A DNA stretch of 64,000 nt from NCBI RefSeq assembly GCF_016654005.1, contig NZ_JAEPWN010000005.1, positions 124,001 to 188,000 of the forward strand. Reading direction: 5' to 3'. Both the position numbers and the translations under genes were made by a program. The stretch comes from Brevundimonas nasdae (GTDB lineage Bacteria > Pseudomonadota > Alphaproteobacteria > Caulobacterales > Caulobacteraceae). Positions 41,922 to 51,115 of the stretch are shown piece by piece. Each line of letters starts with the position of its first letter. Position 1 is the first letter of the stretch. Under the pieces are notes generated by a model that worked only from the letters and a program-made list of their open reading frames with translations, did no database searches and was not told the origin of the DNA.

Positions 41922-42746
41922 ATGCTCGACAGCATCATCCCCCTGTTCTCCGACCCGGCCGCCTGGGCCGCGTTGGTGACCCTCATTGTGATGGAGGTGG
42001 TGCTGGGGATCGACAACCTCATCTTCATCTCGATCCTTTCGAACAAACTGCCCGAACATCAACGCTCCAAGGTGCGGCGCATCGGCATCGGCCTGGCGCT
42101 GATCATGCGTCTGGCGCTGCTGTCCATCATCGCCTGGCTGGTGGGTCTGGTTCAGCCGGTCTTCACCGTCATGGGCAATTCCTTCTCGTGGAAGGACCTG
42201 ATCCTGATCGCGGGCGGCCTGTTCCTGGTCTGGAAGGCCACCAAGGAGATCCACCACACCGTCGATCCGACGCCCTCGCCCGCTGTCCTGGACAAGAAGG
42301 ACGTGATGATCACCAACGCCGGCGCGGCCATCTTCCAGATCATCATTCTGGACATCGTCTTCTCGATCGACTCGATCCTGACGGCCGTGGGCATGACCGA
42401 GCACCTGCCGATCATGGTGGTGGCGGTCCTGGTCGCCGTGACCGTGATGCTGCTGGCCGCCGATCCTCTGGCCAACTTCATCAACAAGAACCCGACCGTG
42501 GTCATGCTGGCCCTGGGCTTCCTTCTGATGATCGGCATGGTTCTGATCGCGGACGGCTTTGGTTTCCACGTGCCGAAGGGCTACATCTACGCCGCCATGG
42601 CCTTCTCGGCCGGTGTCGAGGCGCTGAACATGCTGAGCCGCCGCTCCTCCTCCAAGAAGGAGCTGGCCGAGCGTGCCCGCGCCGAGGCTGATCAGGCCGA
42701 AGCCCGCGCCCTCAAGGCCGAGGCGGAAGCTGCAGAAAAGGTCTGA
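41922..42746 (+). CDS. TerC-family membrane protein
   Basis: The 274-residue protein has about seven transmembrane helices and the TerC signatures [17 protein letters not shown] and [20 protein letters not shown], whose acidic residues in membrane helices bind metal. It ends in a charged coiled-coil-like tail ([31 protein letters not shown]). TerC proteins of the Alx/MeeF type export manganese and may help metallate secreted enzymes. The ATG at 41922 is preceded by a weak ribosome-binding site; upstream frame extension is rejected. It is followed after five bases by the glutaminyl cyclase gene. Confidence 0.92.
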   Translation: MLDSIIPLFSDPAAWAALVTLIVMEVVLGIDNLIFISILSNKLPEHQRSKVRRIGIGLALIMRLALLSIIAWLVGLVQPVFTVMGNSFSWKDLILIAGGLFLVWKATKEIHHTVDPTPSPAVLDKKDVMITNAGAAIFQIIILDIVFSIDSILTAVGMTEHLPIMVVAVLVAVTVMLLAADPLANFINKNPTVVMLALGFLLMIGMVLIADGFGFHVPKGYIYAAMAFSAGVEALNMLSRRSSSKKELAERARAEADQAEARALKAEAEAAEKV

Positions 42747-42751
42747 CGCCC

Positions 42752-43534
42752 ATGCCCCGTCCATCGTCGCTTCTGGCCGCGCTTTGCCTCGGCCTCATGC
42801 TGGCGACGGGCGCGGGCCTGAGGACGCAAGCTGAAGTCCCGGTTCAGGGCTTCGAGGTGGTCAAGGCCTATCCCCATGATGACGAGGCCTTCACCGAGGG
42901 CCTCTTCTTCCATGACGGCGACCTGTACGAGAGCACCGGCCTGTATCCGTCCTTCATCCGGCAGATTCGGCTGGAGACGGGCGAGGTGCTGCGCCAGCGC
43001 AACCTGCCGACCATCTATTTCGGCGAAGGGTCCACGGCGCTGAACGGCAGGCTCTACAGCCTGACCTGGCGCAACCAGATCGGCTTCATCTGGAAGCTGG
43101 ACGACTTCGCGCCTCTTGGCGGCTTTTCCTATACGGGCGAAGGCTGGGGCATGACCAATGACGGCGCCCGCCTGATCATGAGCGACGGCACCGACCAGAT
43201 CCGCTTCCTCGACCCCGCGACCCTGGCCGAGACCGGGCGCATCCGCGTCACCGCCGACGGCCAGCCGCTGGATCAGATCAACGAACTGGAATGGGTCGAC
43301 GGCGAACTGCTGGCCAACATCTGGCAGGACAGCCGGATCGCCCGCATCGATCCGGCGACGGGCCATGTGAAGGCCTTTATCGACCTCAGCAGCCTTGTTC
43401 CCAGTGGCCCGGACATTGACCCCAACGACGATGTGCTAAACGGCATCGCCTGGGATGCGGCGGGCAAGCGGCTGTTCGTCACCGGCAAACGCTGGCCGCA
43501 ACTGTTCGAGATCAGACTGAATCCGCTGGGCTAG
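42752..43534 (+). CDS. Glutaminyl-peptide cyclotransferase (bacterial/plant type)
   Basis: The enzyme converts N-terminal Gln to pyroglutamate. The 260-residue protein has a signal peptide (LLAALCLGLMLATGAGL) and the five-bladed propeller motifs FTEGLFFHDGDLYESTGLYPSFIRQI, FGEGSTALNGRLYSLTWRNQIGF, GEGWGMTNDGARLIMSDGTDQI, INELEWVDGELLANIWQDSRIARIDP, LNGIAWDAAGKRLFVTGKRWPQLFEI. It is predicted to be periplasmic and is probably cotranscribed with terC. Confidence 0.93.
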   Translation: MPRPSSLLAALCLGLMLATGAGLRTQAEVPVQGFEVVKAYPHDDEAFTEGLFFHDGDLYESTGLYPSFIRQIRLETGEVLRQRNLPTIYFGEGSTALNGRLYSLTWRNQIGFIWKLDDFAPLGGFSYTGEGWGMTNDGARLIMSDGTDQIRFLDPATLAETGRIRVTADGQPLDQINELEWVDGELLANIWQDSRIARIDPATGHVKAFIDLSSLVPSGPDIDPNDDVLNGIAWDAAGKRLFVTGKRWPQLFEIRLNPLG

Positions 43535-43562
43535 GTTCAGCCGCCTTTCGCAGCCCCTCCTC

Positions 43563-43693
43563 TCGTCATTCCGGGGCTGAGCGTAGCGAAGAACCCGGAA
43601 CCCAGGGGTGCGACTGTGGTATTGGACGTATTCAGCCCCGGATGTACGTCTCCTGGGTTCCGGGCTCGACCTTCGGTCGCCCCGGAATGACGA
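43563..43693. repeat. Large imperfect inverted repeat of the dispersed ATTCCGGGG type
   Basis: TCGTCATTCCGGGG (43563-43576) is the exact reverse complement of CCCCGGAATGACGA (43680-43693), and inner arms around AACCCGGAACCCAGG and CCTGGGTTCCGGG pair as well, so the 131 bases form a long hairpin with a central loop. Elements with the string attccggggctgagcg are common between genes in many alphaproteobacteria. It fills the gap between the two converging genes. Confidence 0.85.
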
Positions 43694-43712
43694 CACTGAC
43701 TGACCGCTTATC

Positions 43713-44267
43713 CTAAAACGAAGCGGCCGCCTCAGCAGAAGCCGTCACCCGGCTGGCGGCATGAACCACGGCGGAGATGCGAAGCGCGGTCTGGACGACG
43801 GCAGGCTCTACGCCGTGCTTTTTCAACTCGCCCTCATGCGCGTCCAGGCAGGCGCTGCAGCCGTTGATCGCCGACACCGCCAGCGCCCACAGCTCGAAGT
43901 CCAGCCGGTCCACACCGACCGGCGCCGCCAGGTTCATCCGCAGCCGCGTCGGCAGGGCCTCATATACGTGGTTCTGCATCAGGTGCAGCGCCCGATAATA
44001 GATGTTGGTCATGCCCATCCGCGCCGCCGCAGACCGCGCAGCATCGGCAACCTCTGGCGACAACCGCACCTGCGCCTCGGCTTCAAAGGTCCGCACCACC
44101 GAGGCGACGCCGATTCCGTGCGCGCAGGCCAGGAAACAGCCCCACTTCTGCTGGTCCGTCAGGGTCGCATCCTCGGCCAGAACCTGAAGATTGCGCGCGA
44201 CCTCCCGTCCATAGTCCGGGATGGCGTCGATCAGGGCGGCCAGAGGGGGCAGGGCGATCTGGGTCAT
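43713..44267 (-). CDS. ahpD: AhpD-like alkylhydroperoxidase
   Basis: The 184-residue protein has the AhpD catalytic motif C137-S-A-C140-x3-H144 in NGCSACLDAHE with Glu125 (DFELWAL) upstream, aligning with the Glu-Cys-Cys-His proton relay known for mycobacterial AhpD. AhpD reduces peroxides through a disulphide exchange and usually regenerates AhpC. No ahpC is visible in the window; instead the gene lies downstream of katA, separated by 98 bases with overlapping hairpins, and may be partly cotranscribed under OxyR. Confidence 0.93.
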   Translation of the reverse strand: MTQIALPPLAALIDAIPDYGREVARNLQVLAEDATLTDQQKWGCFLACAHGIGVASVVRTFEAEAQVRLSPEVADAARSAAARMGMTNIYYRALHLMQNHVYEALPTRLRMNLAAPVGVDRLDFELWALAVSAINGCSACLDAHEGELKKHGVEPAVVQTALRISAVVHAASRVTASAEAAASF

Positions 44268-44283
44268 GGGCGGCGTCTCCTGC

Positions 44284-44326
44284 GGCCTTTCTAGCAGAAA
44301 GGCCGGGCGCCTTTCGACGCCCGGCC
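44284..44326 (-). terminator. Overlapping hairpins between katA and ahpD
   Basis: On the minus strand a hairpin GGCCGGGCG (44326-44318) / CGCCCGGCC (44309-44301) is followed by TTTCT, a terminator form. A second perfect hairpin, GGCCTTTCT (44304-44296) / AGAAAGGCC (44292-44284), shares GGCC and the U-tract, so the two cannot form together. Confidence 0.75.
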
Positions 44327-44365
44327 CAAGTCAGCTTCAGGTCTCCCAACCTTTTTCGCCGCAGA

Positions 44366-45889
44366 CTATTCGGCGATCTCCAACCCGCGTGCGGCGCGCA
44401 GATGCATCGGCAGGGTGGTCGGATCTTCCGCGGGCTTGGCCTTGTCCGCCTCGACCGCCGCGCGGACGCCTGCGGCATAGTCGGGATGCACCTTCTCCAG
44501 ATGGGCGAACTGGCGCTCCAGAATGAAGTCCGGCACCCCCTGCATGGCCGCCGCCATGTTGGAGAACAGCCGCTGGCGTTCACCCGCATCGAACAGCTCA
44601 AACAGGGCGCGCGGCTGGCTGTAGTCGTCATTGCCGTCGCGATGGTCCCAGCGGTCAGCATCCCCGGTGATCTTCAGCGGCGGCTCGCGGTACTCCGGCG
44701 CCTGGACCGGCCCGCCGAAGCTGTTCGGCTCGTAATAGGCGTCCGGGTTCGGGTTGTTGGCGAAGAACCGCATCGCCCCGTCCTTGTGATAGTGATGCAC
44801 CGGGCATCTGGGCGCATTCACGGGCAGGGCCTCATAGTGGGTGCCCAGCCGATAGCGGTGGGCGTCGGCATAGGAGAACACCCGCGCCTGCAGCATCTTG
44901 TCCGGCGAATGACCGATGCCGGGCACGATGTTGGACGGGCTGAAAGCGGCCTGTTCGATCTCGGCGAAATAGTTGTCGGCGTTGCGGTTCAGCTCCAGCA
45001 CCCCGATCTCGATGGGCGGGAACTCGCCATGCGGCCAGACCTTGGTCAGGTCGAACGGGTTGTAGGATGTCCGCTCCGCCTCGGCCTCGCTCATGATCTG
45101 GACCTGCACCGTCCATTGCGGGAAGGCGCCGCTCTCGATGGCGCCGAACAGCGCCTCCTGATAGCCCTCTCGCGACTGGCCGATCACCTGTTCGCCCTCG
45201 GCGTTGGTGTAGTGTTTGTGGCCCTGGCGGGTCTTGAAGTGGAACTTGACCCAGTGGCGCTCGCCCGCCGCATTGATCAGGCTGTAGGTGTGCGAGCCAT
45301 AGCCGTTCATATGCATCGGCGTGACCGGCAGACCCCGATCCGAGAACAGGGTCGTCACCTGATGCAGGCTCTCCGGCGACTGGGACCAGAAGTCCCACAT
45401 GGCTGTGGGGCTGCGCAGATTGGTCCGGGGGTGGCGCTTCTGCGTATGGATGAAGTCAGGGAACTTCAGCGGATCGCGCACGAAGAAGACCGGCGTATTG
45501 TTGCCCACCAGATCCCAGTTGCCTTCCTCGGTGTAGAATTTCAGCGAGAAGCCGCGCACGTCGCGTTCATGGTCCGCCGCGCCCATCTCTCCCGCCACGG
45601 TCGAGAACCGGGCCAGCATCGGCGTCTCGGCGCCCGGCTGCAGCACCTTGGCGCGGGTGTATTTCGAGATGTCGCCCGTGATCCGCAGCGTCCCGTGCGC
45701 GCCCCAGCCCTTGGCATGGACAACCCGTTCGGGAATGCGTTCGCGGTTCTGGTGCGCCAGCTTCTCCAACAGTTGCCAGTCCTGCATCAGCACCGGGCCG
45801 CGCGGCCCCGCCGTCAGGCTGTTCTGGTTGTCGGCGACCGGCGCGCCTGCGCTGGTGGTCAGGGTCGGGGGCGTTTTGGTGTCGGACAT
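44366..45889 (-). CDS. katA: Catalase, clade 3 small-subunit type
   Basis: Catalase breaks hydrogen peroxide to water and oxygen. The 507-residue protein has the haem-side motif [17 protein letters not shown] with the catalytic His, [50 protein letters not shown], and the proximal haem ligand Tyr in [14 protein letters not shown]. Compared with common small-subunit catalases (GAGAFG) it reads GWGAHG near the catalytic His. I start it at [10 protein letters not shown]; an upstream in-frame Met gives a non-homologous extension through the operator region. It is divergent from oxyR across about 100 bases that hold an OxyR-type site. Confidence 0.96.
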   Translation of the reverse strand: MSDTKTPPTLTTSAGAPVADNQNSLTAGPRGPVLMQDWQLLEKLAHQNRERIPERVVHAKGWGAHGTLRITGDISKYTRAKVLQPGAETPMLARFSTVAGEMGAADHERDVRGFSLKFYTEEGNWDLVGNNTPVFFVRDPLKFPDFIHTQKRHPRTNLRSPTAMWDFWSQSPESLHQVTTLFSDRGLPVTPMHMNGYGSHTYSLINAAGERHWVKFHFKTRQGHKHYTNAEGEQVIGQSREGYQEALFGAIESGAFPQWTVQVQIMSEAEAERTSYNPFDLTKVWPHGEFPPIEIGVLELNRNADNYFAEIEQAAFSPSNIVPGIGHSPDKMLQARVFSYADAHRYRLGTHYEALPVNAPRCPVHHYHKDGAMRFFANNPNPDAYYEPNSFGGPVQAPEYREPPLKITGDADRWDHRDGNDDYSQPRALFELFDAGERQRLFSNMAAAMQGVPDFILERQFAHLEKVHPDYAAGVRAAVEADKAKPAEDPTTLPMHLRAARGLEIAE

Positions 45890-45945
45890 GGCGAAGACCT
45901 CTTTGAAGACGAGGCCATTCAGCACCGCTTGGTGCGATAAGGCCA

Positions 45946-45982
45946 ATCGATTATCTTTGCCACCTTCATAGATTTCACCTAT
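45946..45982. promoter_or_regulatory. OxyR operator between katA and oxyR
   Basis: ATAGATTTCACCTAT (45968-45982) matches the OxyR half-operator ATAGntnnnanCTAT at every defined base. The 15 bases one full repeat upstream (45946-45960) fit only partly, as expected of a second half-site. The site ends 9 bases before the oxyR ATG and about 80 bases from the katA start, suiting autorepression and katA activation. Confidence 0.75.
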
Positions 45983-45991
45983 CCATCAGCC

Positions 45992-46891
45992 ATGCTCCCC
46001 ACCCTGCGACAGCTCCAGTATCTCAAGCTTCTGGCCGAGCACGGCAGCTTCTCGCGCGCCGCCGAGGCCGCCCATGTCAGCCAGCCCGCCCTCAGCGCCG
46101 GGGTGCAGGAGCTTGAGCGGATCCTGGGCACCCCCGTGGTCGAACGCACGCGCGGCGCCGTCCTGCTGACCGCCGTGGGCGCAGAGGCCGTTCGCCGCGC
46201 CGAAGACGTCCTGGCCCGCACCGAAGATCTGGTCGAGGCCGCCAAGAACGCGGGCCGCCCCCTGTCGGGACGCTTCCGGCTGGGCGTCATCCCGACCGTG
46301 GCTCCCTTCCTGCTGCCGCGCAAACTGCCGTCGGTGAAGGCCGCCTATCCGAACCTGAAGCTGTTCATCCGCGAGGATCTGACGCCGCGCCTGATCGCCG
46401 CGCTCAAGGCCGGACAGATCGACGCCGCCGTCATCGCCCTGCCCTATGATGCGCCGGGCATCGAACACGCGCGCATCGGCGACGACGAGATCATGGCCGC
46501 CGCTCCGCACGACCACCCGCTGGCCGCGCCCGGGCCGATCCGCCCCGGCTCGCTGCGCGCCGAAGACCTGATCCTGCTGGAAGACGGCCACTGCCTGCGC
46601 GACCACGCCCTGGCGGCGCTGGATATCGAGGCCCCGCGCGGCGACGACGTCTTCGCCGCCACCAGCCTGCATACGCTGGTGCAGATGGTCGGCTCGGGCC
46701 TGGGCGTCTCCTTCCTGCCCAAGATGGCGGTTCAGGCGGGCCTGGCCGACAATCCGTCCGTCGCCATCCGCGCCTTCGAGAACCAGGCCGACGGCGCCCC
46801 GCCCCACCGCGAAATCGTCGTCGCCTGGCGCGCCGGCTCCAGCCGCGCCGCCGAAGCCCGCCTGCTGGCCGAAGCCCTGAAGTTGGAGTGA
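45992..46891 (+). CDS. oxyR: LysR-family regulator OxyR, single cysteine
   Basis: OxyR senses peroxide through a reversible disulphide and activates defence genes. The 299-residue protein has the LysR helix-turn-helix (LRQLQYLKLLAEHGSFSRAAEAAHVSQPALSAGVQELE) and effector domain, with the peroxidatic motif LLEDGHCLRDHAL at Cys201. The second redox cysteine expected nine residues later is Leu210, and no other Cys exists in the protein. It lies divergent to katA with an OxyR operator between, which supports the assignment. It may sense peroxide by sulphenic acid formation rather than a disulphide. Confidence 0.93.
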   Translation: MLPTLRQLQYLKLLAEHGSFSRAAEAAHVSQPALSAGVQELERILGTPVVERTRGAVLLTAVGAEAVRRAEDVLARTEDLVEAAKNAGRPLSGRFRLGVIPTVAPFLLPRKLPSVKAAYPNLKLFIREDLTPRLIAALKAGQIDAAVIALPYDAPGIEHARIGDDEIMAAAPHDHPLAAPGPIRPGSLRAEDLILLEDGHCLRDHALAALDIEAPRGDDVFAATSLHTLVQMVGSGLGVSFLPKMAVQAGLADNPSVAIRAFENQADGAPPHREIVVAWRAGSSRAAEARLLAEALKLE

Positions 46892-46898
46892 CCTTTGC

Positions 46899-48182
46899 TT
46901 AGTCCTGTCGCAAAGCAGTCGGGGACGTCGAACCTTCCGACCACAGGACATTCAGCCCACTGATCCCCCCTCGCTCGTCCCGATTGAAACGCACCCGTTG
47001 GGTCGGTTCGCCCACGACCGTGAACAGGTCCGCCGATAGCCCACGCAGGGTCCACGGCGGCCGTTGACCTTGGCGATACTGCAGCAGGCCCTTCTCTAGA
47101 AACACCTGCACCTCGCCGTATTGACCGACATAGGGTTGAAGCGACGTCGCATACTCCGCCGTCTCTAACGTCTCGATAATCCAGCGATCTTCAGCGGCAA
47201 TCGCGCGCGGAGCACCCCGCTCCAGCACCTTGCGCAAGGCCAAGGCCCAGGCATGGTCTTTGGCGCCTTCCACAGGCCCCACGACATCCGGCTGCACGCC
47301 TGTTCGCTCCCAGTTGGTCCGGGTCACCGGGCTGAGCGTCACGGCGAAGGGCAGGAAGACCGAAAAACCGGACGGCGTAGCAACCGGACGCGCCATACTG
47401 GCCGCACCCATGCTCGGTTGACCGACGATGGTCGCCCGCCCAGCGGATTGCAGCATATAGGGGAAGGCTTCGGCAGCCGAGGCGGAGCGTGCGCTGATCA
47501 GTATGATCAAGGGCGTATCGAGGCGGGGCCGCGAATAAGACCGGACCGGCCGAAGACTTGTTTCGGCACCGCTTTCGTCTCGCTCGTACATATAGGCGTT
47601 GCTGTCGGGAGGCAGGAAGGCGCTGGCCAGATACATGGCCATTTCGGGTGATCCCCCGCCATTGTCGCGTAAATCAACGATCACGGCATCGGTATGCGCC
47701 AGGGTCTGGAGCGCCGCATCGGCCGCCAGCTTTTCAGGACTGTCCGGCGTCTCGAAATCGATATCGGGAAAGAACCTGAGGTCGATATAGCCGATGTTGC
47801 CTGGAAGAATTTCCGTCGTGCGAAACCCGTAATTGATACGCCGAACCTGATCTTCATAATCGATATTCAGGCCGGGCTCTTCCGGACCAGCCGACAGCAC
47901 CTGCGGCCCGGCAACACCAAAATGTCCGTCCACTGGCTTTAGCCTGCGAGTCAATGCGCCCGCTAACTGCTCGCCGTCTGGATATCGGTCGTAAGCGCCC
48001 GCCTGCACTTCCGCCCGCAAGGAGGCCGCCAGGCTCCGGGCCTCCGCAGCGTCGAAATAGTTAACCTCAATCGTAAGTGCGACCTCTTCCACAATGCGTC
48101 GAGGGTCAGTCGCCTCAGTTGCAGATGCGATGCCGCCAAACAACAGCGGCAAGGTGAATGCTGCGCCCCATAGCTGCCTCAT
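46899..48182 (-). CDS. S41-family peptidase (IRBP/tricorn-like)
   Basis: The 427-residue protein has a signal peptide (LWGAAFTLPLLFGGIASATE), an N-terminal helical domain (RRIVEEVALTIEVNYFDAAEARSLAASLR) and an S41 peptidase core: GNIGYIDLRFFP, VIVDLRDNGGGSPEMAMYL, and LISARSASAAEAFPYML with the likely Ser nucleophile, then RATIVGQPSMGAASM. It resembles the other S41 gene of this window. Substrate unknown. A GGGGGAAAT ribosome-binding site sits before the ATG at 48182; a longer frame starts upstream but lacks homology. Divergent from acnB. Confidence 0.83.
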   Translation of the reverse strand: MRQLWGAAFTLPLLFGGIASATEATDPRRIVEEVALTIEVNYFDAAEARSLAASLRAEVQAGAYDRYPDGEQLAGALTRRLKPVDGHFGVAGPQVLSAGPEEPGLNIDYEDQVRRINYGFRTTEILPGNIGYIDLRFFPDIDFETPDSPEKLAADAALQTLAHTDAVIVDLRDNGGGSPEMAMYLASAFLPPDSNAYMYERDESGAETSLRPVRSYSRPRLDTPLIILISARSASAAEAFPYMLQSAGRATIVGQPSMGAASMARPVATPSGFSVFLPFAVTLSPVTRTNWERTGVQPDVVGPVEGAKDHAWALALRKVLERGAPRAIAAEDRWIIETLETAEYATSLQPYVGQYGEVQVFLEKGLLQYRQGQRPPWTLRGLSADLFTVVGEPTQRVRFNRDERGGISGLNVLWSEGSTSPTALRQD

Positions 48183-48431
48183 ATTTCCCCCGAACCGCGT
48201 GAAGCGTCGGGTCATCAAGGTTTGGATGACCGCCCGCGCAGGCGAACAGTGCTCGATAAGAGGAGAAATGACCACCGCCGTCACCTCTGAGGGGCTCCAC
48301 CTACGACGGAGGTCGAGGCTGCATCAGCCCTGCTTCTATTGCGACCCCATTCCTTATGTGGGAAAGGCCCCGCGCGGTTTGGCGGGCCAGCGGGCGCGCC
48401 TGATCGCGGACCGGATCAAGGAAGGCCGCAC

Positions 48432-51026
48432 ATGCTGGAATCATATCGCACTCACGTCGCCGAACGCGCGGCCCTCGGCATTCCGCCGCTTCCGCTCTCG
48501 GCGCAGCAGACCGCCGATCTGATCGAGCTGATCAAGGCCCCGCCCGCCGGAGAATCCGAGCAGGAGCTGCTGAACCTGCTGGCCCATCGCGTGCCGCCCG
48601 GCGTGGACGACGCGGCCAAGGTCAAGGCCTCCTTCCTGTCCGCCGTGGCGCATGGCGACTTCGCCGTGCCGTCGCTGTCGCGCGAACGCGCCACCGAACT
48701 GCTGGGCACCATGGTCGGCGGCTATAACGTCAAACCGCTGATCGACCTGCTGAACGACGCCGCCGTCGGTCAGACCGCCGCCGAGGGTCTGAAGAAGACC
48801 CTTTTGATGTTCGACTTCTTCCACGACGTCTCCGAACTGGCCAAGAGCGGCAAGCAGCCCGGCGCCGCCAACGCCCAGTCCGTGCTGGAATCCTGGGCCG
48901 AGGCCGAGTGGTTCACCAGCCGCGAAAAGGTCGCCGACAAGATCACCGTCACGGTGTTCAAGGTGACGGGCGAAACCAACACCGACGACCTGTCGCCCGC
49001 GCCCGACGCCTGGTCGCGCCCCGACATTCCGCTGCACTATCTGGCCATGCTGAAGAACGCCCGCCCCGGCATCACGCCCGAGCAGGACGGCGTGCGCGGG
49101 CCGATGCAGTTCATCGAAGACCTGAAGGCCAAGGGCCATCTGGTCGCCTATGTCGGCGACGTGGTCGGCACCGGCTCGTCGCGCAAGTCGGCGACCAACA
49201 GCGTGATCTGGGCCACCGGCCAGGACATCCCGTATGTTCCGAACAAGCGTTTCGGCGGCGTGACCCTGGGCGGCAAGATCGCCCCGATCTTCTTCAACAC
49301 CCAGGAAGATTCCGGCGCCCTGCCGATCGAGGTGGACGTCACCCAGCTGAACATGGGCGATGTGATCGACATCTATCCGTATGAGGGCAAGATCGAGCGC
49401 GACGGCGCCGTGGTCGAGACCTTCGCCCTGAAGAACCAGGTCCTGCTGGACGAAGTTCAAGCCGGAGGCCGCATCAACCTGATCATCGGCCGGTCGCTGA
49501 CGGCGCGTGCGCGTGAGACCCTGGGCCTGGCCGCCTCGACCGTCTTCCGCCTGCCAGTCGAGCCTGAGGACACCGGCAAGGGCTACACCCTGGCCCAGAA
49601 GATGGTCGGCCGCGCCTGCGGTCTGCCGGAAGGCAAGGGCATCCGTCCCGGCACCTATTGCGAGCCGCGCATGACCACCGTGGGGTCGCAGGACACCACC
49701 GGCCCGATGACGCGCGACGAGCTGAAGGACCTGGCCTGCCTGGGCTTCTCGGCCGACATGGTGATGCAGTCCTTCTGCCACACCGCCGCCTATCCCAAGC
49801 CGGTCGACGTCAAGACGCACCGAGAACTGCCCGAGTTCATCTCCAACCGCGGCGGCGTGGCCCTGCGTCCGGGCGACGGCGTGATCCACTCGTGGCTGAA
49901 CCGCCTGCTGCTGCCCGACACCGTCGGCACGGGCGGCGACAGCCACACCCGCTTCCCCATCGGCATCTCCTTCCCCGCCGGTTCGGGTCTGGTGGCGTTC
50001 GGCGCGGCCACCGGCGTCATGCCGCTGGACATGCCGGAATCCATCCTGGTCCGCTTCAAGGGCGAGCTTCAGCCGGGCATCACTCTGCGCGATCTGGTCC
50101 ACGCCATCCCCTATTACGCCATCAAGCAGGGCCTGCTGACGGTGGCCAAGGCGGGCAAGATCAACGCCTTCTCGGGCCGCGTGCTTGAGATCGAGGGTCT
50201 GCCGGACCTGAAGGTGGAGCAGGCGTTCGAACTGACCGACGCCTCGGCCGAGCGTTCGGCGGCGGGTTGCACCGTCAAGCTGAACAAGGAGCCGATCATC
50301 GAGTACATGACCTCCAACATCGTGCTGATGAAGAACATGATCGCCGATGGCTACGCCGACGCCCGCACGCTTCAGCGCCGCATCGACGCCATGGAGGCCT
50401 GGCTGGCCGCCCCGACCCTGCTGGAGGCCGACGCCGACGCCGAATACGCCCATGTCATCGAGATCGACCTGGCGGACGTGACCGAGCCGGTCCTGTGCGC
50501 CCCGAACGACCCCGACGACGCGCGCCTGCTGTCGTCGGTGCAGGAGACCCCGATCGACGAGGTCTTCATCGGTTCGTGCATGACCAACATCGGCCACTTC
50601 CGCGCGGCCTCGCTGCTGCTGAAGGGCAAGAAGGACATCCCGACCCGTCTGTGGGTCGCCCCGCCGACCAAGATGGACGCCGCCGAACTGACCAAGGAGG
50701 GCCACTATTCGACCCTGGGCGGCGCAGGCGCGCGCATGGAGATGCCGGGCTGTTCGCTGTGCATGGGCAACCAGGCCCAGGTGAAGGAAGGCGCCACCGT
50801 CGTCTCGACCTCGACCCGCAACTTCCCCAACCGTCTGGGCAAGGGTTCGAACGTCTATCTGGCCTCGGCCGAACTGGCGGCGGTCGCCTCCAAGCTGGGC
50901 CGCATCCCGACCGTGGCGGAATACATGGCCGAGATGGGCGTCATCGACGGCGCCCGCGACGAGGTCTACCGCTACATGAACTTCGACCAGATCCCGGAAT
51001 ATGCGGATCGGTTTGCTGCTGAATAG
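48432..51026 (+). CDS. acnB: Aconitate hydratase B (bifunctional aconitase / 2-methylisocitrate dehydratase)
   Basis: AcnB isomerises citrate to isocitrate with a [4Fe-4S] cluster. The 864-residue protein has the domain order of AcnB: N-terminal HEAT-like domain (about 1-160), swivel domain (about 170-370), then the catalytic domains with cluster ligands in [23 protein letters not shown] and [10 protein letters not shown], and arginine-rich active-site segments ([11 protein letters not shown]). The start ATG at 48432 gives [22 protein letters not shown], the normal AcnB beginning. AcnB is less common in alphaproteobacteria than AcnA; both occur here within 8 kb. Confidence 0.97.
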   Translation: MLESYRTHVAERAALGIPPLPLSAQQTADLIELIKAPPAGESEQELLNLLAHRVPPGVDDAAKVKASFLSAVAHGDFAVPSLSRERATELLGTMVGGYNVKPLIDLLNDAAVGQTAAEGLKKTLLMFDFFHDVSELAKSGKQPGAANAQSVLESWAEAEWFTSREKVADKITVTVFKVTGETNTDDLSPAPDAWSRPDIPLHYLAMLKNARPGITPEQDGVRGPMQFIEDLKAKGHLVAYVGDVVGTGSSRKSATNSVIWATGQDIPYVPNKRFGGVTLGGKIAPIFFNTQEDSGALPIEVDVTQLNMGDVIDIYPYEGKIERDGAVVETFALKNQVLLDEVQAGGRINLIIGRSLTARARETLGLAASTVFRLPVEPEDTGKGYTLAQKMVGRACGLPEGKGIRPGTYCEPRMTTVGSQDTTGPMTRDELKDLACLGFSADMVMQSFCHTAAYPKPVDVKTHRELPEFISNRGGVALRPGDGVIHSWLNRLLLPDTVGTGGDSHTRFPIGISFPAGSGLVAFGAATGVMPLDMPESILVRFKGELQPGITLRDLVHAIPYYAIKQGLLTVAKAGKINAFSGRVLEIEGLPDLKVEQAFELTDASAERSAAGCTVKLNKEPIIEYMTSNIVLMKNMIADGYADARTLQRRIDAMEAWLAAPTLLEADADAEYAHVIEIDLADVTEPVLCAPNDPDDARLLSSVQETPIDEVFIGSCMTNIGHFRAASLLLKGKKDIPTRLWVAPPTKMDAAELTKEGHYSTLGGAGARMEMPGCSLCMGNQAQVKEGATVVSTSTRNFPNRLGKGSNVYLASAELAAVASKLGRIPTVAEYMAEMGVIDGARDEVYRYMNFDQIPEYADRFAAE

Positions 51027-51050
51027 GCGGAACGACAGTCTGAAATGACG

Positions 51051-51084
51051 AAGGGCCGACGGAAATATCCGTCGGCCCTTTCTT
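51051..51084 (+). terminator. Intrinsic terminator of acnB
   Basis: AAGGGCCGACGGA (from 51051) pairs with TCCGTCGGCCCTT (to about 51081) over AATA, then TCTTC. Located 25 bases after the acnB stop. Confidence 0.88.
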
Positions 51085-51115
51085 CTGGAAGGAAGCGGCG
51101 GGACACGCCGCGACT

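Noticed and set aside
43713..45889. ahpC partner for ahpD
   Set aside because: No AhpC-type peroxiredoxin is encoded next to ahpD or elsewhere in the window.
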